Part shown: positions 22,432 through 33,947 of the stretch, in pieces
How the letters are laid out: every line of letters starts with the position of its first letter
Numbering within the stretch: the stretch's first letter is position 1
NCBI GenBank assembly: GCA_033807775.1
Contig: CM066327.1
Location: forward strand, 75,894,795 to 75,958,794
DNA from: Saussurea involucrata
Lineage: Eukaryota > Streptophyta > Magnoliopsida > Asterales > Asteraceae
Direction: 5' to 3'
DNA length: 64,000 bases
Position numbers and translations under genes: made by a program
The notes under the pieces: generated by a model
The model's input: the letters and a program-made list of their open reading frames with translations, nothing else
What the model was told of the DNA's origin: nothing
Database searches by the model: none

Positions 22432-23757
22432 ATGGAGGGTGCAGAAGAACAAACAATGGAAATTCCATAAGATGACATGTTAGGAGAAACATCGAGTAAA
22501 AGTAAACGGGTTAGAGGCAAGACACGTATGTCAAACTACATAAAGATTATGCAAACTCAAATGCGTGAAACACGTGATAGAATTTGATAACATGGGTAAC
22601 TTTTAAGGGGAAGTATAGATCAGAAATCTCTAGCTTTTTGGGTTGCTTGGTGCGGAAAGAGGTTGGGCTTACGGAATTGTGATGGAAGAAAGTGTCCAAA
22701 AAAGTGAAAGATATGATGTGGGAGAAAATAACGGTATGTTCTACTTGTTTATTTATTCAATGTGAATATTATCTTCAATATTTATTTGTCTATTAATTAT
22801 TTTTAACTAGCATATGATTTGATATTATGGTAGTAATCTTATGTAATCGAAGCCAATATGAAAGAACGCATGATGCACCGTCTTGCTGATGCCTTGCACA
22901 ATTTTAGATCAAAATTGTACAAACATTTTTTACTACCGAACATCGGTAAACCTTCAAAGTTGAAAATTGTCCCAAAACAATACGGGAACGTGGAGTAGGT
23001 TGATTGGGACAAATTTGTTGAGCACGCACTTTCAGATCAATTCAAGGTTATACAATGCACAAATAATGTTATATTTATCGCCGTTTTCTATTTATTTCTT
23101 ATACTGCAATATTTATTTCATCTTTTTCTCGTTCCAACGGTGTATCCGATTCAGCAAAAGAATCACATGCAAAGCACAAGTACCCACATCGATTGGGACG
23201 ACCCGGATACGTCGGACTCAAAGAAAAAATGGTAATGATCTTTTTTAAATTATTGAATTCATTACGCTTTTGCTTTTTCTTTTGCTTATAAGCGAAAGTC
23301 CAAGACTGAAGTATTAACATTAATATGTGTATTTGCTAATTACTAGGTAAAAAATAAAGAAATTCCTGAGGATGAAGTTCTGGTGCGGTCTTTGATGTGG
23401 TGCAAGGCACGTCAAACCAAGGACGGAGGTTATGAAAATGAAGAGCTCAGAGACAAGGCAAATGAAATTGTAAGAATCCATACTTTATTGAAATGCATTT
23501 CTCTTTCTGTCGACGTATCATTGATATATGTTGTACACACGTCAACCATGAAAAGGAGATTCAGGATGGATCCCTAAAGCTTGAACACAACACAAATGCT
23601 CTTACACTTGTGTTTGGCAAAGAGCATTTTGGGCATGTAAGAGAGGATCATCCAGAAATTGCACTCTACAAAGACAGTTGGACGATGAAAAATGAGAGAA
23701 TGCTGAAAAAGTTGAGGTTTTGCAGAAACAGCTCCAGGACCAAGATCATGTAATTAA
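22432..23757 (+). pseudogene. CACTA-associated plant transposase-24-type protein relic
   Basis: Pieces in several frames line up in the order of the plant En/Spm-associated protein family (transposase 24): a basic N-terminus with SKSKRVRGKTRM (from ATG 22432); a segment near 22640-22740 with KKVSKKVKDMMWEKI; LADALHNFRSKLYKHF (22858-22990); a Trp-Asp segment at 23000-23046; then, in the third frame, KYPHRLGRPGYVGLKEKM (23188-23232); ARQTKDGGYENEEL (23404-23445); and NTNALTLVFGKEHFGHVRE near 23590-23650. Introns (for example near 22750-22850 and 23232-23346) and stops separate the pieces. No CACTA termini were found. Dead relic. Confidence 0.7.
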
Positions 23758-23814
23758 AGAACAAGGTCAGAAGCTCCAAAACCAGGATTAGAAGCTCAAG
23801 GATCAAGATCATGT

Positions 23815-24587
23815 AATTAAATGTTGAAGAATAAATGGCAAACCCGAAAAGTAGAAGTCATCTAGAACGAGCTTCAATAAAGACAGTCGTGCAAACTCAG
23901 CCAATATGGTAGAAGAGCAGCCAAATACACCAGAGTCGAGTCCTTTTACCAAGGAACAACTTGAAGCGCTTAAACAACTCATGAATAGTGTATCCATTCA
24001 GCATGCCACTCCGGTCCCATCTACTAGTATGCACGTACATGCAGGCACATCTGTAAATTCCTCCTACTGGATTGTTAACTCGAGAGCTTCAAATCACATG
24101 ACCGGAGACATATCACTATTTTGAAACTATAAGTTATTCTCAATGAATTTAAGTGTGTGAATCGCTGACCGATCCTTATCAAAAGTTATTAGGATTGGAT
24201 CGGCTCAAATCGCACCAAACTTAATCCTAAAATATATTCTTCATGTTTCTGTGATTGATTGCAATATGATTTCTATTAGTAAGTTGACTCGGGATAATCA
24301 TTGTAATGCTAATTTCTCTACAAGTGTGTGCGTTTTTCACGAATTAGGCTCGAAGAAGATGATTGGCAGTGCAGAGATGTGTCCGGGACTCTATCTTCTA
24401 AAAATATGCAAGCCTAAAAGTTCTTTCGTTGCTAGCAAAGTGTCACCCACAGCTCCAATTTTCCCAAACCCAAGTGTCAAAGTTTCTCCTAGGGTTGTTT
24501 TCAGTTTTAGTATTAATAAAGACAGTGATGTTATGATATGCAATATCGACCGGGTCATCCCAGTTTTTCAGTATCTCAAAAGGTTGC
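23815..24587 (+). pseudogene. Copia-3 relic, part 1: gag end, protease, start of integrase
   Basis: Begins abruptly after the CACTA relic with INGKPE, typical of the copia gag C-terminus. Then FTKEQLEALKQLMN, then the protease region YWIVNSRASNHMTG, where the catalytic DSG-A reads NSR-A, so it is dead. Then MISISKLTRDNHC and the beginning of the integrase zinc domain (FQYLKRLL), where the 24588-29446 element cuts in. Several stops and frame changes. No 5' LTR or gag N-terminus. Confidence 0.8.
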
Positions 24588-25204
24588 TGAAACACCCTGG
24601 AATTCACAATAAATTTAAACCTTAAATTATCAGAGTCCACCACTATAATTTCAAACTTTCATTTACATTGAAGGATTCACGAGTTTCAAACCTATACAAC
24701 TTATCATAATTACCAGCTAATCTAATCACTGATCAACCCACAAATCCAAAAGCATAACTCTGGCATTCCTTGACACTCATCCCTTTGAATCCCTTCCCGA
24801 GCTAATACCTGGTAAGAAAATTTAATTTGAAACGATTAGGTTTACGCCTAGTGAGAACATCCAATTTTCAAATTCAAACCTTATAAGCTTTGAAAACCAA
24901 CTGTAAGCAAAGCATATAAACAAACCTAGTTTGCCACCATTCTTACCGTACACAAAACATATTTCGATGACGGGAACATACCCGATTCCATGAATATGAC
25001 TAAAACTAAGTAAGTCATATCATTACGTTCGAGAGCCTACTACGAATCATCAAAGATTCTAGATCATTGCTCATATCAAGAAATTACAATTAAGCGCCAT
25101 ACCTTTTTTTGGAATGGAAGTAGAAATAGCAACTATATCTCGCCTATTTCTAATCTACCAATAGAAAACGGAAACAACAATTATACTTTGTCTATTTTAT
25201 GTTT

Positions 25205-25540
25205 CCACGTCTCAATTATGAGTAGCAATTATACCTTGCCTATTTCCTCCTTTTCAAGGATACACGGGAATAGCAATCATACCTTGCCTATTCCTCCTTT
25301 TCAAGGATACACGGGAATAGCAATTATACCTTGCCTATTCCTCCTTTCCAAGGATACACGGAAATAATAATTATACCTTGCCTATTCCTCCTCTCCAAGG
25401 ATACACAGGAATAGCAATTATACCTTGCCTATTCCTCCTTTCCAAGGATACATGGGAATAGCAATTATTCCTTGCCTATTCCTCCTTTTCAAGGATACAC
25501 GGGAATAGCAATTATACCTTGCCTGTTCCTCCTTTCACGT
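25205..25540. repeat. 47-bp minisatellite in the L3 left LTR
   Basis: About seven units, each with GGAATAGCAATTATACCTTG, CCTATTCCTCC and TTTCAAGGATACAC. Short + ORFs over it are repeat artefacts. Confidence 0.85.
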
Positions 25541-25889
25541 CAACGGGAATTACAATTTACTTTATGCTTATTCCACGTTTCACGTCACAATACAAAATGG
25601 GAATTACCATTAGAGCTCGACATATTCCTCATTTATCAAATCCACGGGAATTACGATTAGCGCCACGCCTATTTCACGTTTCACAATATACTAGTGCCTA
25701 TAGATCTATTACACTTACTTATCACGAGTGTACATCACTTCAAAACACATAACAACTCATATCCTACTCGGAGTTGAATTATAATCACATTCGTACTTTT
25801 AATATTAGAATATATAACATATTCAGAAAAACGCTTAAACAATATAACCTTACACATACACATAAAATATCTATGAAAGCAGTCCAGAA

Positions 25890-26150
25890 TCATATCCGGA
25901 AATCAAATCCGGAATATCTATTCGTAAAATCATCCGATACCCGATAAAATCATCCGGACACCTATCCGGAATCCGGTATCTGGAACCAAGTCCGATAAAC
26001 ACCCAGAATCCGGAAACAATTCCGATAAACATCCAGAATTCGATAAAACATCCGGACAACCTATCCGGAATTCGGTACATTCTGGTATCCGGAACCACTT
26101 CCAGAAAATATCCGGAATCCGGTACTATCCGGATTATTCATCTTCCGGAT
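25890..26150. repeat. TCCGGA motif cluster in the L3 left LTR
   Basis: More than a dozen TCCGGA or ATCCGG sites in 260 bp, irregularly spaced, often within AATCCGGTA or CATCCGGA. Confidence 0.8.
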
Positions 26151-26609
26151 TTCATCAGTTTTACCCAGTTCAATTATTTCCCATCCATTACTCTAAAAAT
26201 TGGTTTTGTATCCATTCATACAGATATCAATAGCCTTATTTATCCATATCAATACACATTAAGCAGATGAACTCACCTGATTAAGAGTTCGTACTCAGAG
26301 TCTGCCAGGCTCAATCGATTCATAACTCCAATCTTTCACACCATCGAACAGTCCATGATCAAATCCAGACTTCTCTTTTTCTTTCTCTCTCGATTTTCTC
26401 TGGAAATCGACTTCAAGAATCGGCAATTGAGATAAAAATCTCAATTCAACCGACTCTCCCTTTAAATATCCAAAACTATCAACAAATAACAAAACCAACC
26501 CCCAAAGTTCCAATTTTCACAAATAGCTTAAACTTTGGTCAATTACACTTTGAATCCTTCCATTTCAAAATATAACATAACTTTGATCATGGAAATTCGG
26601 GGTGTTACA

Positions 26610-27405
26610 AATCTCCCCAACTTGAAAATGATTTCATCCTCGAAATCGAAGTTAGGTAAATAAGTGAGGATGTCTATTCTTCATATCCTCCTCAGCTTCC
26701 CAATATTATAATATCTTTCCATAGGGATACTCTTAACATTATTCGCTCCCCAACTTGAGAGCAACATAAATTCAATTGGTCTCCTTTGGTTATTAGTCGA
26801 AGCCCCACTTGTCTAGCCTCTAATCTTTGTTCGGAATCCGCAATCGAAATTTCCCAGTAAACTTATTTCTAGGACGCGATTACTAGTAGACAAACTAGTC
26901 CAGAATCGGGTTGGATCACAACCACCATTGAAAAACTAGTCTTTTGATCTAGACCAACAGTGGCATCTGGATGTCCACATTATCTGCCACTTGTTACCGG
27001 TTCATCGTCAAGCATACACACATCGCACCAGAGATTCTCATCTAGAGGGCTCGACGGGCTAACTGAGTGGCACGAATTAGTCGTGCTATACTTGAAACTC
27101 TTTCATGTGCAAAAGCATCGTCAAGAACTAAATCACCTCCAATTGCCATAGCAATTAGAAACAAGTACGTTTACATAACAATAGGTTCATAATAACAGTA
27201 GCTAATTGAAATTATGAACGTACTTCACATAAGAATTCTTGTACCATCATCACATTTCTTAATTTACATATTTCCGTCGACTCTAAGACTCTCTCGTCTT
27301 AGTACTTCTACCCAATCTCACAATCATAACTTAATCATCTCAGTTTAAGTCTAGGTATCTCACGGTCATACATAGTTCACTTAAACTAAAGCTCTGATAC
27401 CAACC
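26610..27405 (-). other. L3 internal region with PPT and PBS
   Basis: 796 bp without coding capacity. On the minus strand it begins with PBS TGGTATCAGAGC (27402-27391) and ends with the purine-rich CAAGTTGGGGAGATT (26624-26610) next to the 3' LTR. Confidence 0.85.
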
Positions 27406-29446
27406 TGAAACACCCTGGAATTCACAATAAATTTAAACCTTAAATTATCAGAGTCCACCACTATAATTTCAAACTTTTATTCACATCGAAGGATTCACAA
27501 CGAGTTTCAAACCTATACAAGTTATCATAATTACCAGCTAATCTAATCATTGATCAACCCACAAATCCAAAAGCATAACTCTGGCATTCCTTGACACTCA
27601 TCCCTTTGAATCCCTTCCCGAGCTAATACCTGGTAAGAAAATTGAATTTGAAACGATTAGGCTTACGCCTAGTGAGAACATCCAATTTTCAAATTCAAAC
27701 CATATAAGCTTTGAAAACCAACTGTAAGCAAAGCATATAAACAAACCTGGTTTGCCACCATTCTTACCGTACACAAAACATCTTTCGATGACGGGAACAT
27801 ACCCGATTCCATGAATATGACTAACACTAAGTAAGTCATATCATTACGTTCGAGAGCCTACTACGAATCATCAAAGATTCTAGATCATTGCTCATGTCAA
27901 GAAATTACAATTAAGCGCCATACCTTTTCTTGGAATGGAAGTAGAAATAGCAACTATATCTCGCCTATTTCTAATGTACCAATAGAAAACGGAAACAACA
28001 ATTATACTTTATCTATTTCACGTTTCCACGTCTCAATTACAAGTAGCAATTATACCTTGCCTATTTCTCCTTTTCAAGGATACACGAGAATAGCAATTAT
28101 ACCTTGTCTATTCCTCCTTTTCAAGGATACACGGGAATAGCAATTATACCTTGCATATTCCTCCTTTTCAAGGATACACGGGAATAGCAATTATACATTG
28201 CCTATTCCTCCTTTTCAAGGATACACGGGAATAGCAATTATACCTTGCATATTCTTCCTTTTCAAGGATACAGTGGAATAGCAATTATACCTTGCCTATT
28301 CCTCCTTTTCAAGGATACACGGGAATAGGAATTATACCTTGCCTATTCCTCCTTTCACGTCAACGGGAATTACAATTTACTTTATGCTTATTCCACGTTT
28401 CATGTCACAATACAAAATGGGAATTACCATTAGAGCCCGACCTATTCCTCATTTATCAAATCCACGGGAATTACGATTAGCGCCACGCCTATTTCATGTT
28501 TCACAATATACTAGTGCCTATGGATCCATTACACTTACTTATAACGAGTGTACATAACTTCAAAACACATAACAACTCATATCCTACTCGGAGTTGAATT
28601 ATAATCACATTCATACTGTTAATATCAGAATATATTCCATATTCAGAAAAACGCTTAAACAGTATAACCTTACACATACACAGAAAATATCTAAGAAAGC
28701 AGTCCAGAATCATATCCGGAACATCTATCCAGAAAATCATCCGGTATCCGATAATATCATCCGGACACCTATCCGAAATACGGTACCATCCGGTATCCGG
28801 AACCAAGTCCGATAAACACCCGGAATCCGGAAACAATTATGATAAACATCCGGAATCCGGTAAAACATCCGGACAACCTATCCGGAATCCAGTACATTCC
28901 GGTATCCAGAACCACTTCCGGAAAACATCTGGAATCCGGTACTATCCGGATTATTCATCTTCCGGATTTCATCAGTTTTACCTAGTTCAATTATTTCCCA
29001 TCCATTACTCTAAAAATTGGTTTTGTATCCATTCATACATATATCAATAGGCTTATTTATCCATATCAATACACATACATGTCTTATTTAATAAAATAAG
29101 CAGATAAACTCACCTGATTAAGAGTTCGTACTCAGAGTCTGCCAAGCTCAATCGATTCATAACTCCAATCTTTCACACCATCGAACAGTCCCTGATCAAA
29201 TCCAGACTTCTCTTTTTCTTTCTCTCTCGATTTTCTCTGGAAACCGACTTCAGGAATCGGCAATTGAGATAAAAATCTCGATTCAACCGACTCTCCCTTT
29301 AAATATCCAAAACTATCAACAAATAACAAAACCAACCCCCAAAGTTCCAATTTTCACAAATAGCTTAAACTTTGGTCAATTACACTTTGAATCCTTCCAT
29401 ATCAAAATATAACATAACTTTGATCATGGAAATTCGGGGTGTTACA
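27406..29446 (-). repeat. L3 5' LTR
   Basis: 2041 bp, clearly collinear with 24588-26609. The minisatellite recurs at about 28030-28360 and the TCCGGA cluster at 28710-28975. An extra CATGTCTTATTTAATAAAAT near 29078-29097 is missing from the left LTR. Confidence 0.85.
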
Positions 29447-30060
29447 GTTGCTTCCATGTTTATTCATTAATAGAAGTCCAAACCTTTTTAATTGTGAAAT
29501 ATGTCAACTTTCTAAACACGGTCGTGCTTCTTATCCAAATGTGGCTTACACTCAATCGGAACTTTTTGCCTTAGTCCAAAGTGATATTTTGGGACCATCA
29601 AGAATAAAATATATCAATGGAGTACGATGGTTTGTGTTCTTTGTGGATGACCAGACTCGAGTTACTTGGGTGTTTCTCATGAGGTAAATATATGATGTTG
29701 TGAGAATATTTCGAGCCATTAACTCCATGGTGCAAACCCATTTTCACATGACGATTAAAGTGTTGAAATCCGATAATGCTCGAGAATATTTGCAATCCGT
29801 TTTGGGTGATTATCTAACAAGGAAAGGAATCATTCAAAGTAGTTCATGTGTGATTATACCACAACGAAATATAGTGGCAGAAAGGAAAATCGACACTTGA
29901 TGGAAGTAGCCCGATCACTCATGTTCTCCACAATTATTCCAAAATATATATGGAGAAAAGTTGTTCTTTCATCCACTTATCTCATAAATAGGTTGCCTAA
30001 ACAAACTCTCATTGATAAATTCCTCATGCTCGTTGGTTGTTGCGAGTTATTATATGCCCA
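29447..30060 (+). pseudogene. Copia-3 relic, part 2: integrase
   Basis: Continues the sequence broken at 24587: CLFINRSPNLFNCEICQLSK (CX2C of the zinc domain), VQSDILGPSR (first Asp), FVDDQTRVTWVFLM, VLKSDNAREYL (second Asp), then IVAERK (Glu) and YLINRLPKQTL. Frame changes at about 29690 and 29890. It stops being recognisable near 30060; RT and RNase H are absent. Confidence 0.8.
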
Positions 30061-30339
30061 CGACACGTGTCACACGGGGATACTGCTGAGGAGTATGTAA
30101 ACCTATAGGGTCACACACAAAGAATGCGTTTGTTTCACTTTTAGAAACCCGGATTAAATCAAGTTGATTAAGGACATAGTTTTTCATGAAGAATAGTTAT
30201 AAAACACATGTTAAGATGTAATTATGATCATTACAGGGTGTAAACATAATCATGATAATTACAGGGTGTAAACGTAATTATGATAATTACAGGGTGTTAT
30301 CTGCAATTGTACATAATTTATCTATAACTCTCATTGTAT
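30061..30339. repeat. Non-coding junction with a three-fold tandem repeat
   Basis: 30206-30297 holds three roughly 31-bp units with ATAATTACAGGGTGTAAAC or close variants. The surroundings look like LTR or 3' UTR debris but I could not fix termini. Confidence 0.5.
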
Positions 30340-31842
30340 AAATAATATGGTTGTCGATACATTGAGTCAGAAGGATTATAGTGGGAGCATTCAGCCAACA
30401 CTATCGAGGATGAAGTCGGTGTCAAGCCTCATTGAAAGGATCAAAATGTCACAAGTCGATGCATTGTTAGAGGAAAATCTCAAAGAGGAGGTGATAACGA
30501 AACAACACCTACTCTTGACAGGGGATAGCCGTGGAGTAAGCTTGTTCAACGGGCATGTATGGGTGCCCAAGATTGTGGGCAATCGAGAGCTACTTTTGGA
30601 AGAGCTCATAAGTCCAAGTTTTCCATCCATCCCGGGGCACAAAGATGTATAAAGACTTAAAGGTACACTATTGGTAGCCGATAATGAAGTTGGACGTAGC
30701 ACATTACGTGGAGCGGTGTGTGACGCGTTTGCAAGTGAAAGTCGAACATCAACGACCTTATGGAAGTCTTCAATCCCTATAGATACCCGAATGGAAATGA
30801 GAGAACATCACTAAGACTTTGTGACTAAGTTGCCAAAAACTTTAAGAGGTCACGATACCATTTGGGCGGTAGTTGACCGGTTGACCAAGAGCGCTTACTT
30901 TTTAGCCATGCGAGAGACATTGCCAATGAACAATTATCGAAGTTATACAATGATGAGGTGGTTTCTAGACATGGTGTACCTTTGTCCATTGTCTCAGACC
31001 GTGATAGACGGTTCACTTAAAATTTTTGGGATGACCTACAAAAGGTATTGGGCACAAGGGTAAAGTTGAGCACGACCTACCATCTCCAAACCGATGGGAA
31101 AAGTGAAAGGATGATTCAAACATCAGAAGACATGTTAAGATATTATGTGATCGATTTTGGTGGTAATTGGCACTCTCACCTACCGTTGGTGGAGTTTGCG
31201 TGTAATAGTAGTTACCACTCAAGTATTGGTATGACACTGTTTGAAGCGTTGTATGGGTGAAAATGTAGGACTCTTGTATGTTGGTTGGAAGCGGGAGAGA
31301 AATAATTTGTCGGCCCAAAAATCGTTCATGAGACGACCGACAAAGTTAAAGTTATACGAGAACGCTTGAAGGCGGCTCAAGATCGACAAAAGAGTTATGT
31401 AGAGACCACCAATAGAGTTCCATGTAAGAGACCGAGTAATGCTAAAGGTGTCTCCTTGGAAGGGTATCATCTAGTTCGAGAAGCGTGGGAAGTTGAGTCC
31501 CTGTTTCATTGGGTCGTTTACCGTGATTAAGCATGTGTGACTCCAAGCCTATCAATTGGAACTCCATCGAAAATGAATGGAATCCATAACATGTTCCTTA
31601 TTTGCTACCTTCGGAAGTGTTTGGCGCAAGAGAATAGTGCCATTCCCCTCTCGAAGATAAGAGTCGATGAAGGCAACCGTTGCATTGAAGAACCCAACGC
31701 TATTCTATAAAGGAAGTCAAAGAAACTTCGTCATTAAGAAGTCACAGTGGTCAAGGTGCAATGGAAGCATCACCGTGGCGCCAACATGACTTGGGAAGTT
31801 GAAGAGGACATGAAGCGGAGATATACCCATTTATTTGCATAG
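30340..31842 (+). pseudogene. Gypsy pol 3' part: RNase H end, integrase, C-terminal chromo-like end
   Basis: Fragments in several frames in gypsy order: VVDTLSQKDYSG (RNase H end) and a linker with HVWVPK (30347-30650); a damaged zinc domain; VTKLPKTLRGHDTIWAVVDR and LTKSAYFLAMRE (30816-30930); the second-Asp region broken near 31010; then YHLQTDGKSERMIQTSEDML and EFACNSSYHSS (31080-31256); VMLKVSPWKG (31435-31464); and near the end WKHHRGANMTWEVEEDMKRR, closing at the TAG at 31840-31842. The end matches chromoviral gypsy polyproteins. Heavily decayed, much older than copia-2. Confidence 0.8.
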
Positions 31843-31869
31843 ATAAGATTTCAAGGACGAAATCATTTC
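31843..31869 (+). other. Gypsy pol to LTR junction (PPT region)
   Basis: The phrase TTCAAGGACGAAATCATTTC precedes the LTR start. Gypsy elements usually have a purine tract after GAGGACGAAAT; here it is eroded or missing. Confidence 0.5.
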
Positions 31870-32424
31870 TGTAAAACCCCAAAAATCTTGGCTTAATATA
31901 ATAATCACCAAAAGATATGGGCTACTTTTGTAAAACCTCAAATAAACAACACGTGAGTGGGAAAAAAGGGGAAAATATGGGATTTTGGTTTGCATGTTAA
32001 AATTGAACGTGGGTTTGGGGTTGAGGGAATTTGGGAGCGGCAACTGTTAAGGGAGCATATGTCGTCGATTAAGGAAGCAGATAGATGGAGTGAAATCCTC
32101 TTCTACTCCCGATCGTTGTCAAGCAAATTCAAGAACGAGAAATAGAAGAATCGCATGGAAGGAAGCGGGAAGGGGAGGTTGTGTTCAAGAGACAACTTTC
32201 AGTGACGAACGGTAATAAATACTAGTTGTTTCACGAGTAGACGATATCCCATAGATGAATGATTAATATGCATGTTTATTTAATCGATTTCCTGTCAAAA
32301 TAAGGAATTTAAGATGACATTTTGAGTCTAAATGAAAGCATTGTGTTGGGGTTTTAGAGAGGTTGTGCAGAAACAACTCATGTATGGTATTGATCAATAG
32401 CAGGAAACAACCCCTAGAGCCCCC

Positions 32425-32900
32425 TGTTGGAACCACCTTAAAAGTGACCGTCACTGATCGTTTATCATTCCTGATATGATAATTGACAATAACTGAAATC
32501 CCTGTGTCTGGTAAATATATGATGGGCGTATTTACTATTATTGACATACTATAGGGTTTCCCATTAGATGATTGGAACTATGGGGATTATACTGCACATA
32601 ATAAACACCAAAGGGTTAAAAATGTAAGATACTCTTATTATAAATAGAGTACCCTAATCTTTCTTTTAACCCTAATGAGATATTGGATGATAATTCCAGC
32701 CGTGTGCCTCCCCTAAGATCGGTTCTCTCTCTCAAGAATCGATCATCATCCCATTATCATACAATCATCTCGTTCTGGGAACCCGTCAATCAATGGAAAA
32801 TATGTTTAACGCTTTTACTGGATCCTCAGGATCATCAGGTATGTTTAATTACTATCATGTTTTCATTATCTATCAAATACAAATCATAATTATTCCAACA
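32425..32900 (+). repeat. Copia-2 5' LTR
   Basis: 476 bp, TGTTGGAACC...TTATTCCAACA. TATA box TATAAATA at 32639-32646. It also contains ATG 32793 followed by 15 open codons and a CAG|GTATGT donor at 32838/32839. Confidence 0.95.
32639..32646 (+). promoter_or_regulatory. TATA box of the copia-2 LTR promoter
   Basis: TATAAATA, about 150 bp before the ATG within the LTR; the same box is at 38788-38795 in the 3' LTR. A usual place for the U3/R promoter; the transcription start itself is not visible. Confidence 0.7.
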
Positions 32901-32902
32901 TG

Positions 32903-32914
32903 TGGTATCAGAGC
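32903..32914 (+). other. Copia-2 primer binding site
   Basis: TGGTATCAGAGC, two bases after the LTR, complementary to initiator tRNA-Met. Confidence 0.95.
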
Positions 32915-33237
32915 ATCAGGTTCATATCTGATTCGTGATTTGTATTTTTTTTATTATGCCGCCGCAAAATTTTCTTTCGTTCTTGTATGCCGAAACATAT
33001 GAACTTAAGGAATTGTATTGTTAAATCAAAACAAAATTACATTGAATTGCTAAAACCAAAATTTCTAGCCGTCGCAAATTTTTTTTTTTGGTGGTTCTGT
33101 TTTATTTTCATTATCCAGCCGCCGTATTCTAGAATTTTCCAGCAATTATAATGCTTTTTTCCATTGCATTAAACCCTAATTATGCCATGTTAATTGATCA
33201 ATGTTATTTATCCTGAATTTATCAATGTATAGAAATC

Positions 33238-33672
33238 TTTTTTCGGATGTACCTCACTTTTCGGTACTGCGCATACCGAAAACCTAACTTTTCGGTACTG
33301 TGCATACCGAATACCTCACTTTTCGGTACTGCGCATACCGAAAACCTAACTTTTCGGTACTGTGCATACCGAATACCTCACTTTTCGGTACTGCGCATAC
33401 CGAAAACCTAACTTTTCGGTACTGTGCATACCGAATACCTCACTTTTTGGTACTGCGCATACCGAAAACCTAACTTTTAGGTACTGTGCATACCGAATAC
33501 CTCTCTTTTCGGTATCTTGCATACCGAAAACCTAACTTTTCGGTTCTTTACATACCGAAAACTTTTCTATTCGGTATAGAGCATATCGAATTCCTTTCTT
33601 TTCGGTATAGCTCATCCCGAATTCTTATCCCTTCGGTATAGTACATACCGAATTCCTCACTTTTCGGTATGC
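33238..33672. repeat. Palindrome array in the copia-2 leader
   Basis: About thirteen units of roughly 33 bp. Each has a hairpin made of TTTCGGTA and TACCGAAA (or TACCGAAT) around CTGCGCA, CTGTGCA or a diverged loop, spaced by ACCTAACT or ACCTCACT. In the first half, units with CTGCGCA and CTGTGCA alternate strictly, giving a 66-bp higher-order repeat. The array lies inside the proposed intron. Confidence 0.9.
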
Positions 33673-33710
33673 ACTATACCCTTGCACTAATATATATGAT
33701 TTCATCATTT

Positions 33711-33947
33711 GTGCCCAAAGGTCAAATATGATTCTCATATTGCATTTTTCCTTTTGCATAATGAACACTGAGTATACTAATTCTGCCCAAAGGTGATTTA
33801 ATATACCTATGTGTCAAGAGGACTCTCTACATGCATAATTCACACGATGCTTTATTTTGTGCCCAAAGGTCAAAAGATAAGCATTGCGTAGCATGACCCT
33901 AACGCTCATGTTTACTTAGATATTAGTTATTTCTGCCCAAAGGTGAT
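33711..33947 (+). repeat. Four spaced TGCCCAAAGGT motifs
   Basis: Starts at 33711, 33783, 33859 and 33933 (spacing 72, 76, 74). They alternate between GTGCCCAAAGGTCAA and CTGCCCAAAGGTGAT, so the unit is a pair of about 150 bp. The core is conserved while the DNA between is not. Within the proposed intron. Confidence 0.8.

Larger units (their letters stand above)
24588..26609 (-). repeat. L3 3' LTR
   Basis: 2022 bp. It contains a roughly 47-bp minisatellite, GGGAATAGCAATTATACCTT plus TCCTTTTCAAGGATACAC, in about seven copies at 25205-25540, and a TCCGGA-rich cluster at 25890-26150. Confidence 0.85.
24588..29446 (-). mobile_element. Non-coding gypsy-LTR element (LARD-like, L3)
   Basis: LTRs of 2022 and 2041 bp flank only 796 bp of internal DNA. 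The TSD GTTGC is perfect (24583-24587 and 29447-29451). Ends are TGAAACACCC and GGGTGTTACA, so the left terminus has TGA where TGT is expected. PBS at 27391-27402 and PPT at 26610-26625 are in place on the minus strand. No protein can be read. The LTR type (TGTAACACC) is that of gypsy families and matches the solo LTR at 4441-6350 in part. Confidence 0.9.

Noticed and set aside
25205..25540. CRISPR-like array of 47-bp units
   Set aside because: Units are contiguous tandem copies without unique spacers, in an LTR of a plant retroelement.
32903..32914. tRNA-Met gene fragments at the TGGTATCAGAGC sites
   Set aside because: These are retroelement primer sites complementary to the tRNA 3' end; no tRNA body is present.
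33238..33672. CRISPR-like palindromic repeat array
   Set aside because: The short intervals between palindromes are themselves repeated, not unique spacers, and the host is a plant.
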